A stretch of 26,205 nucleotides of DNA from a virus. Shown piece by piece: positions 13,327 to 21,069 of the stretch. The notes under the pieces are model-generated. The model was not told the origin of the DNA and did not search any database. It was given only the letters and a program-made list of their open reading frames with translations. Where the stretch lies: positions 1-26,205 of the IMG/VR virus record IMGVR_UViG_3300047121_000328, one strand, 5' to 3'. The first letter of the stretch is position 1. Each line of letters opens with the position of its first letter. Both the position numbers and the translations under genes were made by a program.

Positions 13327-13997
13327 AGTCCTAGGAAGGCCTTCCCGGCGGCGATCGCCTTATTCGCCGCGGCCTTCGCGTCCGAGATCAAGGCCTCTTG
13401 CGCTGGCACTGGTGTCCCGTCCTTCTTCGGGTCGCTCGCCGGGGCCTTGCCCTGGACTTTCTTGGACTGCGCTCGCGGTTCCGCCGGCCGCGGCGCGGAG
13501 ATCACCGACGTTGTCGCGGTCTTGATCTCGACGAACGAGAGCCGGAAGATCCCCTTCCCTCCCGAGTTCGGGGGCCTGTTGAGCTGGACGCTGGCGAGGA
13601 CCATCGAGGGAAACTCGAGAGTCGACGTGATCACCGTGCACGTCGTGCGCTCCCTTCGGAGGCGATCGAGCCGCTCATGCATCTCCGTCACAAGCGATCG
13701 TTGCGGCGCGCCGGAGACGCGCGGCGCGAGCACTTGCAAGGTGCCGCGGCCCTTCACCGGGATCGAGACGATCCCGCGTTGACCGTCGCCGTAGAAATTG
13801 GAATCGGAGGGGGTCTCCGTGACGAGGACCTCCGCGGAGATCTGGATCGGATCGACTCGAATGTCGTCGGTCACGGGCGCGCCGCGTTCGACGGGGTTCG
13901 CCGATACGGCCGCCGGAAGGACGGAGTCTTCCATCAGCGTGGCGTCGAAGCCGACGTCATCGAGCTCCGCGTCGGGGAGGATTACAAGGGTACTCAC
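13323..13997 (-). CDS. Dit-like baseplate/tail protein
   Basis: This is a 224-residue protein. Residues about 1-150 are beta-rich with ANPVERGAPVTDDIRVDP, ISAEVLVTETPSDS and PSMVLASVQLNRPPNSGGKG, then FRLSFVEIKTATT, matching the Dit-like N-terminal domain of myophage tail proteins. The C-terminal 70 residues are Pro/Lys/Ala-rich and probably disordered. In related phages this protein joins tape measure and tube end to the baseplate hub. The GTG start overlaps the tape measure stop as GTGA. The T-I-T-S-T-L-E-F strand after TTCTVI is typical of this family. Confidence 0.75.
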   Translation of the reverse strand: MSTLVILPDAELDDVGFDATLMEDSVLPAAVSANPVERGAPVTDDIRVDPIQISAEVLVTETPSDSNFYGDGQRGIVSIPVKGRGTLQVLAPRVSGAPQRSLVTEMHERLDRLRRERTTCTVITSTLEFPSMVLASVQLNRPPNSGGKGIFRLSFVEIKTATTSVISAPRPAEPRAQSKKVQGKAPASDPKKDGTPVPAQEALISDAKAAANKAIAAGKAFLGL

Positions 13998-15613
13998 GCG
14001 GTCGCCTCGAGTTGCGAGAGTGCGGCCTCGTTGGCGTCATCGATCCCCGCGCGGATGTCGCCCCGAGCGAACGGCCCTTCGGTGTTGATCGTCTGGTTGA
14101 TCGTCTGGTTGATCGTCGGGCCCGTCGTCCCCGTGGACGCGAACAGGGCGGACGCGGGTCCGGCGAGGGCCCGCGCGGCCGTCCCGAAGACCCCGGGGGC
14201 CGCGACGGTGGGTGATCCGTCCGCGTTGACGGACTGTCCCGAGAGATCGCCTCGAGGCCCGCCGAGGAAGTCCAACGATGGCACCTTGATCGCGCCGGCG
14301 AGGGCCTCGGAGAAGGCTTTCCCGATGTCCCCGGCGATCCCTACGACCCCTTCCGAGGTCGAATTCCGGAGCGTGTCCAGGAAGCGTTTCCCCGCGTCGA
14401 TCGCCGCGGTTGCGAAGTACACCGGCAACCCTAGGATCGCGGACTTCACGGACTCGACAAAGGTGATGATCGACTTCTGTCCCGAGGTCGCGATCCCGTT
14501 CGCCGCGGCGTCGTAAGCGTCGCGGACCCCCTGGGGGATCTCATCGGCGAAGAGCGTAACGATCGAGGCGCCCATCTCGGAGAACGCCTCTCCGAAGGCC
14601 TCCGCCGGGCCCTTGTCCCTCATGCGCTCCTGTAGTTGTTCGAGGTCCGCGCGGATCGCGGCGAAGACACTGGCCCCGGTCCCCTTGCCGAACAGCGTAT
14701 CCAGCAAGTCCTTCGATACGGCGTCTCCGCCCTTGAGGGCGACGACGAGATCATCGACGACCAGGTAGGCCGCCGTCAGTAGCGCGACCAATGGGAGCCA
14801 CGGCGCGAGCATCTGCAGTCCCGCGATCGCGCCCGCTGTACCGAGGATCCCGAGGACGATCTTCAGGCGGTCCGCGCCGCGCTCGCCCTTCGTGAACGCG
14901 GAGACGGTTTCGCCGATCTTCGTCGCGACCATCTCGAGCGCGGGGAAGAGTTCCCGCGCCAGCGCGCCCTTCACGGCGAGCGTGCGAACGTTCCATCGCA
15001 CCATGGCGTCGTCGTAGTCATTGATCGATCGGATCGCGTCCTCCGTGAGTCCACCGCCGAGCCGTTCGAGCTCCCCGAGCAGGGAGTCTAGTCCCTCCGC
15101 CCCGCCGGCGAACATCGGAGCGAGTTTCACTCCGGGCTTGCCGAGGGCTTCGAGCGCGCGCTTCGTGCGCTCCGACGGATCCTTGATCTTGCCGATCGCG
15201 AGGCCGACCTCCCGAAAGAGCTGCGCCGTGGGCTTCGCGTTGCCCGAAGCGTCCTCCGTCGCGACCCCGAGCGTACGGAACACATCGGCGCCGGCCTCCG
15301 CGTTCTGTTGCAGCTTCACGAGGCCGCGCGAGAGATCTTCGCCGCTGGACCCCGAGAGGTTCGCCGCGAGGCCCCACTGTTGGAGCTCGCGCGTAGAGAG
15401 GCCCAGTTGATCCGACGTGTCCTGAAGTTGCGTCGCCTGTTGAACGAGGCCGTCCACGAAGGAACGGGCCCCCTGGACGATCTCGGCGGAGCTGTAGAAC
15501 TTCGCGTACCCCTTCAGCTGATCCGCAAGCTTGTCGACGGCCTTCCCGCCCGCGGCGATCTTGGCCGTAGGGATCTGGACGTCGAAGACTGCGAGGAGTT
15601 CACGAAGGGCCAT
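13994..15613 (-). CDS. Tape measure protein
   Basis: The 539-residue protein sets tail length and passes through the tube. Residues 1-240 are mainly helical with heptad-like runs (QATQLQDTSDQLGLSTREL), and a GKPGVKLAPMFAGGAEGLDS segment is typical of tape measures. A strongly hydrophobic block lies at about 245-290 (GILGTAGAIAGLQMLAPWLP, then LVALLTAAYLVVDDLVVAL), which could insert into the host membrane. The C-terminus has a short INQT repeat. By the usual rule of about 0.15 nm per residue the tail would be near 80 nm. The ATG overlaps the end of the chaperone T extension. It lies between the chaperone and Dit-like genes, as expected. Confidence 0.85.
   Translation of the reverse strand: MALRELLAVFDVQIPTAKIAAGGKAVDKLADQLKGYAKFYSSAEIVQGARSFVDGLVQQATQLQDTSDQLGLSTRELQQWGLAANLSGSSGEDLSRGLVKLQQNAEAGADVFRTLGVATEDASGNAKPTAQLFREVGLAIGKIKDPSERTKRALEALGKPGVKLAPMFAGGAEGLDSLLGELERLGGGLTEDAIRSINDYDDAMVRWNVRTLAVKGALARELFPALEMVATKIGETVSAFTKGERGADRLKIVLGILGTAGAIAGLQMLAPWLPLVALLTAAYLVVDDLVVALKGGDAVSKDLLDTLFGKGTGASVFAAIRADLEQLQERMRDKGPAEAFGEAFSEMGASIVTLFADEIPQGVRDAYDAAANGIATSGQKSIITFVESVKSAILGLPVYFATAAIDAGKRFLDTLRNSTSEGVVGIAGDIGKAFSEALAGAIKVPSLDFLGGPRGDLSGQSVNADGSPTVAAPGVFGTAARALAGPASALFASTGTTGPTINQTINQTINTEGPFARGDIRAGIDDANEAALSQLEATA
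14084..14117 (-). repeat. 12-bp tandem repeat in tape measure gene
   Basis: A 12-base unit (gttgatcgtctg on the plus strand) occurs about 2.8 times, encoding Ile-Asn-Gln-Thr repeats near residues 500-510 of the tape measure protein. It could vary in copy number by slippage. Confidence 0.8.
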
Positions 15614-16156
15614 GACGGTCGAATGCGAGGGCGATCTCTGCGTAGTCTAGCACGTCCGAGAGGGACCAGTCTCTCTCGACCTCCGTCAGTGTCGCGCGGC
15701 GGTCCCAGACCGGACGCCAGATCCACCAGTCGATCGCCTCGGGGAGAGAGATCCGGGACGCGCCCTTCGGCGTCGGAAGGTGCGCGGCGCGATGGACGAT
15801 CTCTACTCCCCGGCGAGAAAATCCAGGACGTTGATCCGGATCAGGAGCTCCATGAGGGCCGCGGAGTCCTTGAAGCTCACGAGGTCGCCCTGTGTCAGTG
15901 GACGCCACGCGGACGCGACGGGGGCCCCTTCGTCGGTCTTCGCGACGAGTTCGACCTCCGATGCCGCGACCGCGAGATCGAAGATCTTCAGGAACGTCTC
16001 TTCGGGGAGCGCCCCGAGGGCGACGCCCCCGCCGGCCCCCGCGGGGGCGTTCGCGGAGACGAGCCGACGAAAGAGATCGGCCGCGTCGCGCGCGCCCAGT
16101 TGCTTCATTCGGACGCTCGCCCCACCGGGTAGCGTCGCCGTTGCCGTCGTCCTCAT
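15600..16156 (-). CDS. Tail assembly chaperone GT fusion by probable -1 frameshift
   Basis: A -1 shift within the TTT codon at 15818-15820 would join the first 113 residues of the short chaperone to a 72-residue extension that ends at 15600. The extension is protein-like: VEIVHRAAHLPTPKG, then LPEAIDWWIWRPVWDRR, then WSLSDVLDYAEIALAF, with the Trp-rich helical character of phage T domains. Its frame has no plausible ATG, GTG or TTG near the junction, so separate initiation is unlikely. G and GT products in a fixed ratio recruit the tape measure and tube in many phages. The 14-base overlap with the tape measure start also suits this role. The exact shift site is inferred. Confidence 0.75.
15803..16156 (-). 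CDS. Tail assembly chaperone, short form (G)
   Basis: The 117-residue product of the unshifted frame starts MRTTATATLPGGASVRMKQL and contains GARDAADLFRRLVSAN. A helical C-terminal half follows (PEETFLKIFDLAVAASEVEL, SFKDSAALMELLIRINVLDF), stopping at TAG 15803-15805. Small, helical, Ala/Leu-rich proteins between tube and tape measure are the standard location of the tail chaperone. The ATG overlaps the tube stop as ATGA. The protein is not in mature virions in model phages. Confidence 0.8.
   Translation of the reverse strand: MRTTATATLPGGASVRMKQLGARDAADLFRRLVSANAPAGAGGGVALGALPEETFLKIFDLAVAASEVELVAKTDEGAPVASAWRPLTQGDLVSFKDSAALMELLIRINVLDFLAGE
15817..15823 (-). promoter_or_regulatory. Candidate -1 frameshift slippery site GATTTTC
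   Basis: On the minus strand the frame is GAT-TTT-CTC, five codons before the short-form stop. A TTT tRNA can re-pair perfectly after sliding back one base because four T residues are present. The preceding GAT does not re-pair well, so this is not a canonical XXXYYYZ heptamer; efficiency may depend on the following G-rich sequence. It lies at the only junction where the two frames can join sensibly. Confidence 0.55.
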
Positions 16157-16563
16157 AGCGCGGTGTCCTGAATCTCACCGACCGCTTCGAAGGTCCACAC
16201 GCGATCGGTGGTCTCGGCGGTCGCGGTCCGGGTCGGCTCGAGCGCGAGCGTCGCCCGTCCGACGAATTTCTCCGTTGGGGTGATCACCGAACACGGGAGC
16301 TGAACGACCCCGGGGACCTTCGCGATCGCGGAGAGGATCACGGAGAACAGGGCCCCTTGCATCAGGGTCAGTTCGATCCGGTAGCTCCGCTGATTCGCGG
16401 GGGCGTTGCTGTGCACCACGACGCCCCCCTTGACGTCGACGTCCTTCGTGATCCTCTCACCGGCCGGTGTGATCGTGACGAAGCCGCCCTTGCCCGCTTC
16501 GGTGCACAGGCCCCCGAAGAAAAAAGTCGACTGTCGTAGGTCGTACGTTTTCGCGGTGGTCAT
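16153..16563 (-). CDS. Tail tube protein, DUF3277-like
   Basis: The 136-residue protein starts MTTAKTYDLRQSTFFFGGLC. It continues with TITPAGERITKDVDVKGGVV, then RSYRIELTLMQGALFSVILS and a C-terminal strand set ending TTDRVWTFEAVGEIQDTAL. The tube fold of two beta sheets plus a helix, size near 140 residues and position directly after the sheath gene fit DUF3277 tube proteins. It stacks as rings to form the inner tube. The ATG overlaps the sheath stop as ATGA, which would keep sheath and tube in proportion. Confidence 0.85.
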   Translation of the reverse strand: MTTAKTYDLRQSTFFFGGLCTEAGKGGFVTITPAGERITKDVDVKGGVVVHSNAPANQRSYRIELTLMQGALFSVILSAIAKVPGVVQLPCSVITPTEKFVGRATLALEPTRTATAETTDRVWTFEAVGEIQDTAL

Positions 16564-17954
16564 ACGCCGATCTTCCCTTCGATTCGCGCCGTGTGGATCG
16601 CGCCGGCGAAGCGCGCGGAGAACGTCAGCCCCCGAAGGTCACGGTTCGCGCGGTCCGTGGGACTCGTCGCGGAGAGCGCCGGCGCAGTGACGATCGGGCC
16701 CTCGGAGAGAAGGTTGCCCTGGTCGTCGTACTCTGCCCCCGCGAGGGCCCGCGCGGGGTCCGTCTCCGTCGCGGTGTTCTCGAGGAGGACCCCCTCGACG
16801 GCCGCGGCTAGGACGCCGATCCCTAGCCCGGTGAACGGGATCTTCGGAGCGTTCTTCTGGACGCCGAAAAGCCGCTCTTGGATCCTCGCGGCGATCAGAT
16901 CGGAGGCGATCCGAAGATCGATGAACTCGCCGTTGGGGGTGCGTCCGTCGTAGAGGTACGGAGTCGACCGTGCCGACGTGTAATAGCTCGCACGCTTGGC
17001 CCTGAGGGCCGTGACTTGCGCCGACGTCAGCCGATCGGCGGAGTCCCCCTCGAGGGTCTTGTAAGCCGCGGTGTACGTCCCCGGGTCGTAGGACAGGATC
17101 ACCGCGAGAGCCAAGAGGTCTCGGAATGTCGCCGTTCCCTGTTGGGCGTAGACGACGAAGCCGCAGTCATGCGCGAGCGTGATCAGATCCGAGGCGAGGT
17201 CCGTCGTGATCGCGCCGTCCGCGACCTCGGAATTCGTCGATCGGACGACACAGACGCGACCGTTCGCCTGGCACCAAGCGAACAGGGCCTTCGCCGCGGC
17301 CTCTCCGGCGATGTCCAGCGCGACCCCGTAGAACTCGAGCGCCGAGGACCCCTGTTCGGCCGCTTGCCCGATCGCCGCGAGGTCCGTAGCGAGGCCCGGA
17401 TCTGCCGTGGTCTCCTCGACGCGGAGCTCCGCCGGCGGGGGCAGTTCCGACAGTTCGAAGAACGTCCCGACGATCCCGGTGACGGTGATCACTCCGAGGG
17501 ACGCCGTTGCGGTAATGTCCAGCAACGGATCGATCAGCGCGGCGATCGCCGTGGCCTCCGCCGTCGTAGACGAGGCCGCGGGAACGGTCCGCGTGATCAC
17601 CGTCGCGAGTCCGTTCTTGTCGGTCACGACGAAGCGGTAGACGTGGCCTTCGGTCGCGACCAACGGGGAGAGACGGACGATCATCGTCGGGGCGAGCGCG
17701 CGCCGGCCGATCACGATCCGTTGGGGCTTCCGTCGGAGGGCCGCGACCTTGGAACAGGCCCGGTACACCGGGTGATGCACCGGGACCGAGAGGGCATCGA
17801 GCTCCGAGATCACCGATGCGACGTCGAACACGCGGAGGCGTTCGGGCCACAAGGTATGGAACGCCAGGAACATCGGCGTTCCGAAACCCGCTTGGGACGG
17901 GAAGCTTGTCTCGCGGGTAATGTCCACGCGGAAAACGGCGTCGAGGTCGGACAT
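16560..17954 (-). CDS. Contractile tail sheath protein, DUF3383-like
   Basis: This is a 464-residue protein. Its N-terminal region (VFRVDITRETSFPSQAGFGT, then MFLAFHT) and middle region (GSSALEFYGVALDIAGEAAA, KALFAWCQANGRVCVVRS) match DUF3383 sheath proteins. So do the C-terminal region (ARIQERLFGVQKNAPKIPFT) and the final AGAIHTARIEGKIGV. The sheath contracts to drive the tube through the envelope. A good Shine-Dalgarno (GGAGAA) precedes the ATG, 3 bases after the upstream stop, consistent with high expression. Its presence with the DUF3277 tube establishes myovirus morphology. Confidence 0.9.
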   Translation of the reverse strand: MSDLDAVFRVDITRETSFPSQAGFGTPMFLAFHTLWPERLRVFDVASVISELDALSVPVHHPVYRACSKVAALRRKPQRIVIGRRALAPTMIVRLSPLVATEGHVYRFVVTDKNGLATVITRTVPAASSTTAEATAIAALIDPLLDITATASLGVITVTGIVGTFFELSELPPPAELRVEETTADPGLATDLAAIGQAAEQGSSALEFYGVALDIAGEAAAKALFAWCQANGRVCVVRSTNSEVADGAITTDLASDLITLAHDCGFVVYAQQGTATFRDLLALAVILSYDPGTYTAAYKTLEGDSADRLTSAQVTALRAKRASYYTSARSTPYLYDGRTPNGEFIDLRIASDLIAARIQERLFGVQKNAPKIPFTGLGIGVLAAAVEGVLLENTATETDPARALAGAEYDDQGNLLSEGPIVTAPALSATSPTDRANRDLRGLTFSARFAGAIHTARIEGKIGV

Positions 17955-17957
17955 GGT

Positions 17958-18491
17958 TCAGGTTCTCCGGAGGTAGACACGATCGATCGGGTCCACGGTT
18001 CGAGTAACGAGGGACATCGTAGCGTGTAGCCCGACGTCGAGGAAGGCCACGGAACGATCTCGGCCGTCGAAATTCCACGGGAGGGCGGACGGCCCCGCGA
18101 GGACCCTTCGGAGTCCTAGGCCGTTCGCCTCGAGGACCTCGGACCCCATCGGCGAGCCTAGGCGCGCGGAGAGCTCCGCGAGCAGGATCAGCGGGACGTC
18201 GGACACCGTCGGGGAGAGGCAACGGACCCGCGCGGAGAGTTCCACGGCCTCCGTGACGCGTTCCTCGAGGTCCGGTGAGAGGCCCGGCGGGTCACCGTGG
18301 GCCGCTTCGTCCTCGGGGAGCTCGACGTAGCGCACCGCTGGGCGTACCGCGATCGGCGCGGAGGCCAACAGGGAGACCTCGATCCACGCGGACGGCGTCC
18401 CGAAGGTCCGCGGAGTCCCGTCGCGATAGACGGGGACGTCCACGAGGGCCCCGAGGGCGGAGACGAACCGTGAGAGCGGGGACGCCGTCAC
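17958..18491 (-). CDS. Neck/tail terminator-like protein (gp12-like)
   Basis: The 177-residue protein has an alternating beta/alpha layout: VDVPVYRDGTPRTFGTPSAW, a SLLASAPIAVRPAVRYVEL strand pair, LSARVRCLSPTVSDVPLILL and a terminal LDVGLHATMSLVTRTVDPID strand. This resembles the neck terminator family (gp12-like) that caps the tail and meets the connector. The GTG start overlaps the gp10-like stop as GTGA. Location just before the sheath gene fits a tail terminator. The family match is by pattern only. Confidence 0.6.
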   Translation of the reverse strand: MTASPLSRFVSALGALVDVPVYRDGTPRTFGTPSAWIEVSLLASAPIAVRPAVRYVELPEDEAAHGDPPGLSPDLEERVTEAVELSARVRCLSPTVSDVPLILLAELSARLGSPMGSEVLEANGLGLRRVLAGPSALPWNFDGRDRSVAFLDVGLHATMSLVTRTVDPIDRVYLRRT

Positions 18492-18931
18492 CGGACGCGC
18501 CCCCGGATCGCCGCGCGCTCCTGTCCGGTGTTGATCCTCGGGACGGAGGACCCTTTCCGGGCGATCGTCGCCGGGGAGTTCGGCGGGGGTACCCCGGCGG
18601 CGTACCTTTCTTGGATCTCTCCGGCCGCGACTTGCGCGACGACGTCCAGCGACTGCGCGATCGGAACGCCCTGCTTGAGGCCCGCGGCCGCGCGGTCCCT
18701 CATGAGGGCGACGAGTTCCGTCCCGCGTTGGTCGGCGTACACTGAGATCACCGGACGCGCTGGAACGCCTAGGCCGAACTCATTAATCTCCGCGACCTCC
18801 GCGATCGTAGGGCCCTGGGCTTTCCCCGCGGCCCCCTCTTCGGAATGGATCCCCACGGTGACCACGTGACGCGACCTCGCGGAGAGGGCCTGCATGACCT
18901 TCCGGTATCCCCGATCGACGTCCCTGGTCAC
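18488..18931 (-). CDS. HK97 gp10-like / virion morphogenesis protein
   Basis: This protein of 147 or 148 residues starts MTRDVDRGYRKVMQALS or one codon earlier. It has VVTVGIHSEEGAAGKAQGPT, a conserved VAEINEFGLGVPARPVI segment and a C-terminal RKGSSVPRINTGQERAAI. The VGI...AxxNEFG...PxRP and final P-x-I-N-T-G motif are typical of HK97 gp10-like tail completion proteins. It probably helps join head and tail. I list the GTG at 18931 (GTGA overlap with upstream); the ATG at 18934 is equally possible. Confidence 0.7.
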   Translation of the reverse strand: MTRDVDRGYRKVMQALSARSRHVVTVGIHSEEGAAGKAQGPTIAEVAEINEFGLGVPARPVISVYADQRGTELVALMRDRAAAGLKQGVPIAQSLDVVAQVAAGEIQERYAAGVPPPNSPATIARKGSSVPRINTGQERAAIRGRVR

Positions 18932-19206
18932 CATGATCGCATCCCGATCGCGGCGACGCCGCGCATCCGATCGAGCTGGACGGAGTACGTTGTCCGCGCA
19001 TCGTCGCCGGCGATCCGCGCCTCTTGCGCGTACGGCGACAACGCGAGCAGGTGCGCCGTCGCGAGGCCATGCGCGACGTCAAGGCGCGTCCCGAACGTAT
19101 CGGCGTCGACGTGCTCGAGCGCGTCCGCGAGCGCCCGATCGATCATCGCGGGGGGTGCCGCGAGGAACTCCGGGTAGGTCTCGAGGAAGCGCTCTCGGGA
19201 GATCAT
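18928..19206 (-). CDS. Head-tail connector protein, DUF4054-like
   Basis: The 92-residue protein begins MISRERFLETYPEFLAAPPA. It continues IDRALADALEHVDADTFGTR and LDVAHGLATAHLLALSPYA, the core of DUF4054: an N-terminal FLExYPEF and an AHxLAL helix. It is slightly short for the family because its C-terminal loop ends early. The ATG at 19206 makes an ATGA overlap with the upstream stop; longer upstream versions of the frame are rejected. It sits under the portal ring and seals the connector. Confidence 0.8.
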   Translation of the reverse strand: MISRERFLETYPEFLAAPPAMIDRALADALEHVDADTFGTRLDVAHGLATAHLLALSPYAQEARIAGDDARTTYSVQLDRMRGVAAIGMRSW

Positions 19207-19517
19207 CGGGGCACGAGGTCCACGGGAGCCGGCGGAGTCGAGGTCATCGCCGCGGAGACCCCGGCGGGCAAGAGTTTCACTTCGCCGGATTCGAGCGCCG
19301 CGCGATCGTCGTCGGAGAGGCCGCGCTTCGCGCGTGCCAAGATCGCCGCGGGGTCCGCGCCGAACTCGATCCCCGTACCCTCGCACTTCTTCGCGAGGGC
19401 CGGCGTGAACGTCTTGATCTCGACGTGCGCCAGCGGGGGGATGCGGAAGCCCTCGATATAGATCAGTCGAGCGGAGGTGTTCACGGCGTAAACGGCCTTC
19501 TTCGTGTCGGTAGTCAT
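19203..19517 (-). CDS. Hypothetical head-region protein, 104 aa
   Basis: I do not recognise it. The N-terminal half is beta-rich (AVYAVNTSARLIYIEGFRIP, then LAHVEIKTFTPALAKKCEG). The middle is helical and acidic/basic (FGADPAAILARAKRGLSDDD, RAALESGEVKL), and the end is Pro/Ala-rich (AMTSTPPAPVDLVPR). The ATG at 19517 is the first ATG of the frame after the strong hairpin; upstream extensions run into that hairpin. Position between capsid and connector genes suggests a head decoration or assembly factor. No function is assigned. Confidence 0.65.
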   Translation of the reverse strand: MTTDTKKAVYAVNTSARLIYIEGFRIPPLAHVEIKTFTPALAKKCEGTGIEFGADPAAILARAKRGLSDDDRAALESGEVKLLPAGVSAAMTSTPPAPVDLVPR

Positions 19518-19533
19518 CCCGTCACCGTAGCAC

Positions 19534-19566
19534 GAAGGCCCCGCGGAGGCGATCCGCGAGGCCTTC
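19534..19566 (-). terminator. Strong hairpin after major capsid gene
   Basis: In minus-strand RNA, GAAGGCC-UCGCGGA pairs with UCCGCGG-GGCCUUC, giving 14 bp with one G-U pair and a UCGCC loop. On the plus strand the same site has a C-A mismatch, so the minus-strand RNA is the better structure. It sits 23 bases after the capsid stop. No U-run follows, so it may be a partial terminator or a 3'-end stabiliser for abundant capsid mRNA. Confidence 0.6.
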
Positions 19567-19588
19567 AAGTGCGTCCGTGCGCGCTGGA

Positions 19589-20587
19589 TCAGTTCGCGCC
19601 GTCGAGGATCCCGTCGATGTACAGCCCGGCAAGGGGCCGTTGCCACACCGACCCTCCGAAGCGCGCCCGGAAGTAGTGCTCCATGGAGAAGCCCTGGAGT
19701 TGCGGCGCGAGCTCCTCATAGTCCACGGGGGCGATCTGTCGGACGACCGACGGATCGCGTCGGTAGAGGACCATCCGGGGGCCGTCCGAACCGGCGTCCG
19801 CGAGGGCGCACTCCGGAGTGATGACGAACTCGATCCCGTCGCGCTCGCGGAGGTAGTCCATCACTGACATGGACTCGTAGATGCTCGCGTTCTTCGTGCG
19901 CATCTGCGTCGCGATCGCCGGGCTGATCATCATCACGTAGGGCGGGGGGTGCCGCTCTTGCGACTGCTCTTGGATGACCGCCTGGAAGCGGCGAACGTCC
20001 TGGATGATCTGCGCGCCCGTGGTCGCGCCAGCGTCCCAGTTCCCCGTGTAGCCCGTGGTCACGAGGGGGACGCTCGAGTCGTTCAAGAACCCGGGGATCC
20101 CCAACGTGGCGTCCCCGCGGAGCTGCGTACGCTCGCGGAGCTGCTCGATCGACTCGAGCGCCGTGCGCGCGTTCTCCGCGTCCAGGGAGACGCCGGCCAT
20201 GTCGCCGGCCTCCATGTCCTGAAGCGAGGAGAGCCACATGCCGCCACCGTCGCGGATCGGAGTCGTGTACTCCGTCCCGACCACGGAAACGTTGGGGAAG
20301 TCCGTCGCGTAGTTGCTGAGCATCTTCGCCGCGCCGACCGGAGTCATGCGACGCCACGTGTACGTGCGAGCGCCTCGAGCGACGCCCCCGGCGACGGGGA
20401 CCGCGCGGCGGTTCACGTACTGCGGGAACTCGTCGCGAACGAGCTCGGCTTGCACCTGCTCGAGCTGGCGCGAGAAAAGGACGCTCTCTTGCGCGTCCGC
20501 GCGAGGGAACGCCGTCTGGTAGATCTGCGCCACGAGGCGATCACGGACCGCCCGGGGCAGGGTGTAGATCTTCGGATCGAGGCTCAT
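19589..20587 (-). CDS. Major capsid protein, DUF2184-like
   Basis: The 332-residue protein fits DUF2184. The N-terminal part has MSLDPKIYTLPRAVRDRLVA, then RADAQESVLFSRQLEQVQAE. The middle has GARTYTWRRMTPVGAAKMLS, then NYATDFPNVSVVGTEYTTPI. The C-terminus has GIPGFLNDSSVPLVTTGYTG, PYVMMISPAIATQMRTK and the final HYFRARFGGSVWQRPLAGLY. I chose the ATG at 20587 because GGAGGAACCTGATC supplies an excellent ribosome-binding site; the ATG at 20653 lies inside the cement gene and is rejected. It forms the icosahedral shell in an HK97-type fold. Position after protease and cement genes is standard. Confidence 0.9.
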   Translation of the reverse strand: MSLDPKIYTLPRAVRDRLVAQIYQTAFPRADAQESVLFSRQLEQVQAELVRDEFPQYVNRRAVPVAGGVARGARTYTWRRMTPVGAAKMLSNYATDFPNVSVVGTEYTTPIRDGGGMWLSSLQDMEAGDMAGVSLDAENARTALESIEQLRERTQLRGDATLGIPGFLNDSSVPLVTTGYTGNWDAGATTGAQIIQDVRRFQAVIQEQSQERHPPPYVMMISPAIATQMRTKNASIYESMSVMDYLRERDGIEFVITPECALADAGSDGPRMVLYRRDPSVVRQIAPVDYEELAPQLQGFSMEHYFRARFGGSVWQRPLAGLYIDGILDGAN

Positions 20588-20589
20588 GA

Positions 20590-21069
20590 TCAGGTTCCTC
20601 CGAGGTTGACGTAGAAGAGGCCGAGCCCGCCGATCCCCGCGCCGACGATGCATCGAACGCCGATCGCTCGATCGTTGGCGTCCACGACGTTCGTCAGGAG
20701 GCCCGCGTTACCGCCGGTCACGATCCACGACAAGGTAGCGTTGTCCGCCGGAGCGATCGCGACGGGGCACGTGAGCCAGATCGCGCCGCGCCGAAGGAGC
20801 GTGACCTCCGTGTTCTGCGGAAAGTCCGGCGTCGAACGCTCGCGCATCGGCTGACGGATCACGATCCCGTCGATGAGGGCCGAGTCCGCGTCCGCGGCGA
20901 AGAGTTCGCAGGTTCTCCCGGCGACGCTTCCACGGCGCACCGCGCGGCCGGTGTTGACGCCCGCGGCGGTCGCGATCACGCGGGTGATCGCCGATTCGAT
21001 CGGGCCTTCGAGCATTCCTGCGGCGGCGACGGCCATCGAGGACGGGATCACAGTTTGTCCGGGCATCAC
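20590..21069 (-). CDS. Head decoration/cement-like protein
   Basis: The 158- or 159-residue protein is beta-rich and Ala/Gly-rich: VAAAGMLEGPIESAITRVIA, RGSVAGRTCELFAADADSA, TEVTLLRRGAIWLTCPVAIA and a Gly-rich end (GAGIGGLGLFYVNLGGT). The pattern resembles the structural cement proteins that occur between protease and capsid genes in DUF2184 phages. The start may be GTG at 21069 or ATG at 21066; both lie in GTGATG, downstream of an AAAGGGG ribosome-binding site. It probably stabilises capsid lattice contacts. The family assignment rests on gene order and composition. Confidence 0.65.
   Translation of the reverse strand: MMPGQTVIPSSMAVAAAGMLEGPIESAITRVIATAAGVNTGRAVRRGSVAGRTCELFAADADSALIDGIVIRQPMRERSTPDFPQNTEVTLLRRGAIWLTCPVAIAPADNATLSWIVTGGNAGLLTNVVDANDRAIGVRCIVGAGIGGLGLFYVNLGGT

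Noticed and set aside
13398-14516. Plus-strand frame (372 codons) over Dit-like and tape measure genes
   Set aside because: It is a shadow frame; the opposing genes have strong family patterns and 4-base coupling.
20588-20653. ATG at 20653 as capsid start
   Set aside because: It lies inside the cement gene and lacks a ribosome-binding site; the ATG at 20587 follows GGAGG.
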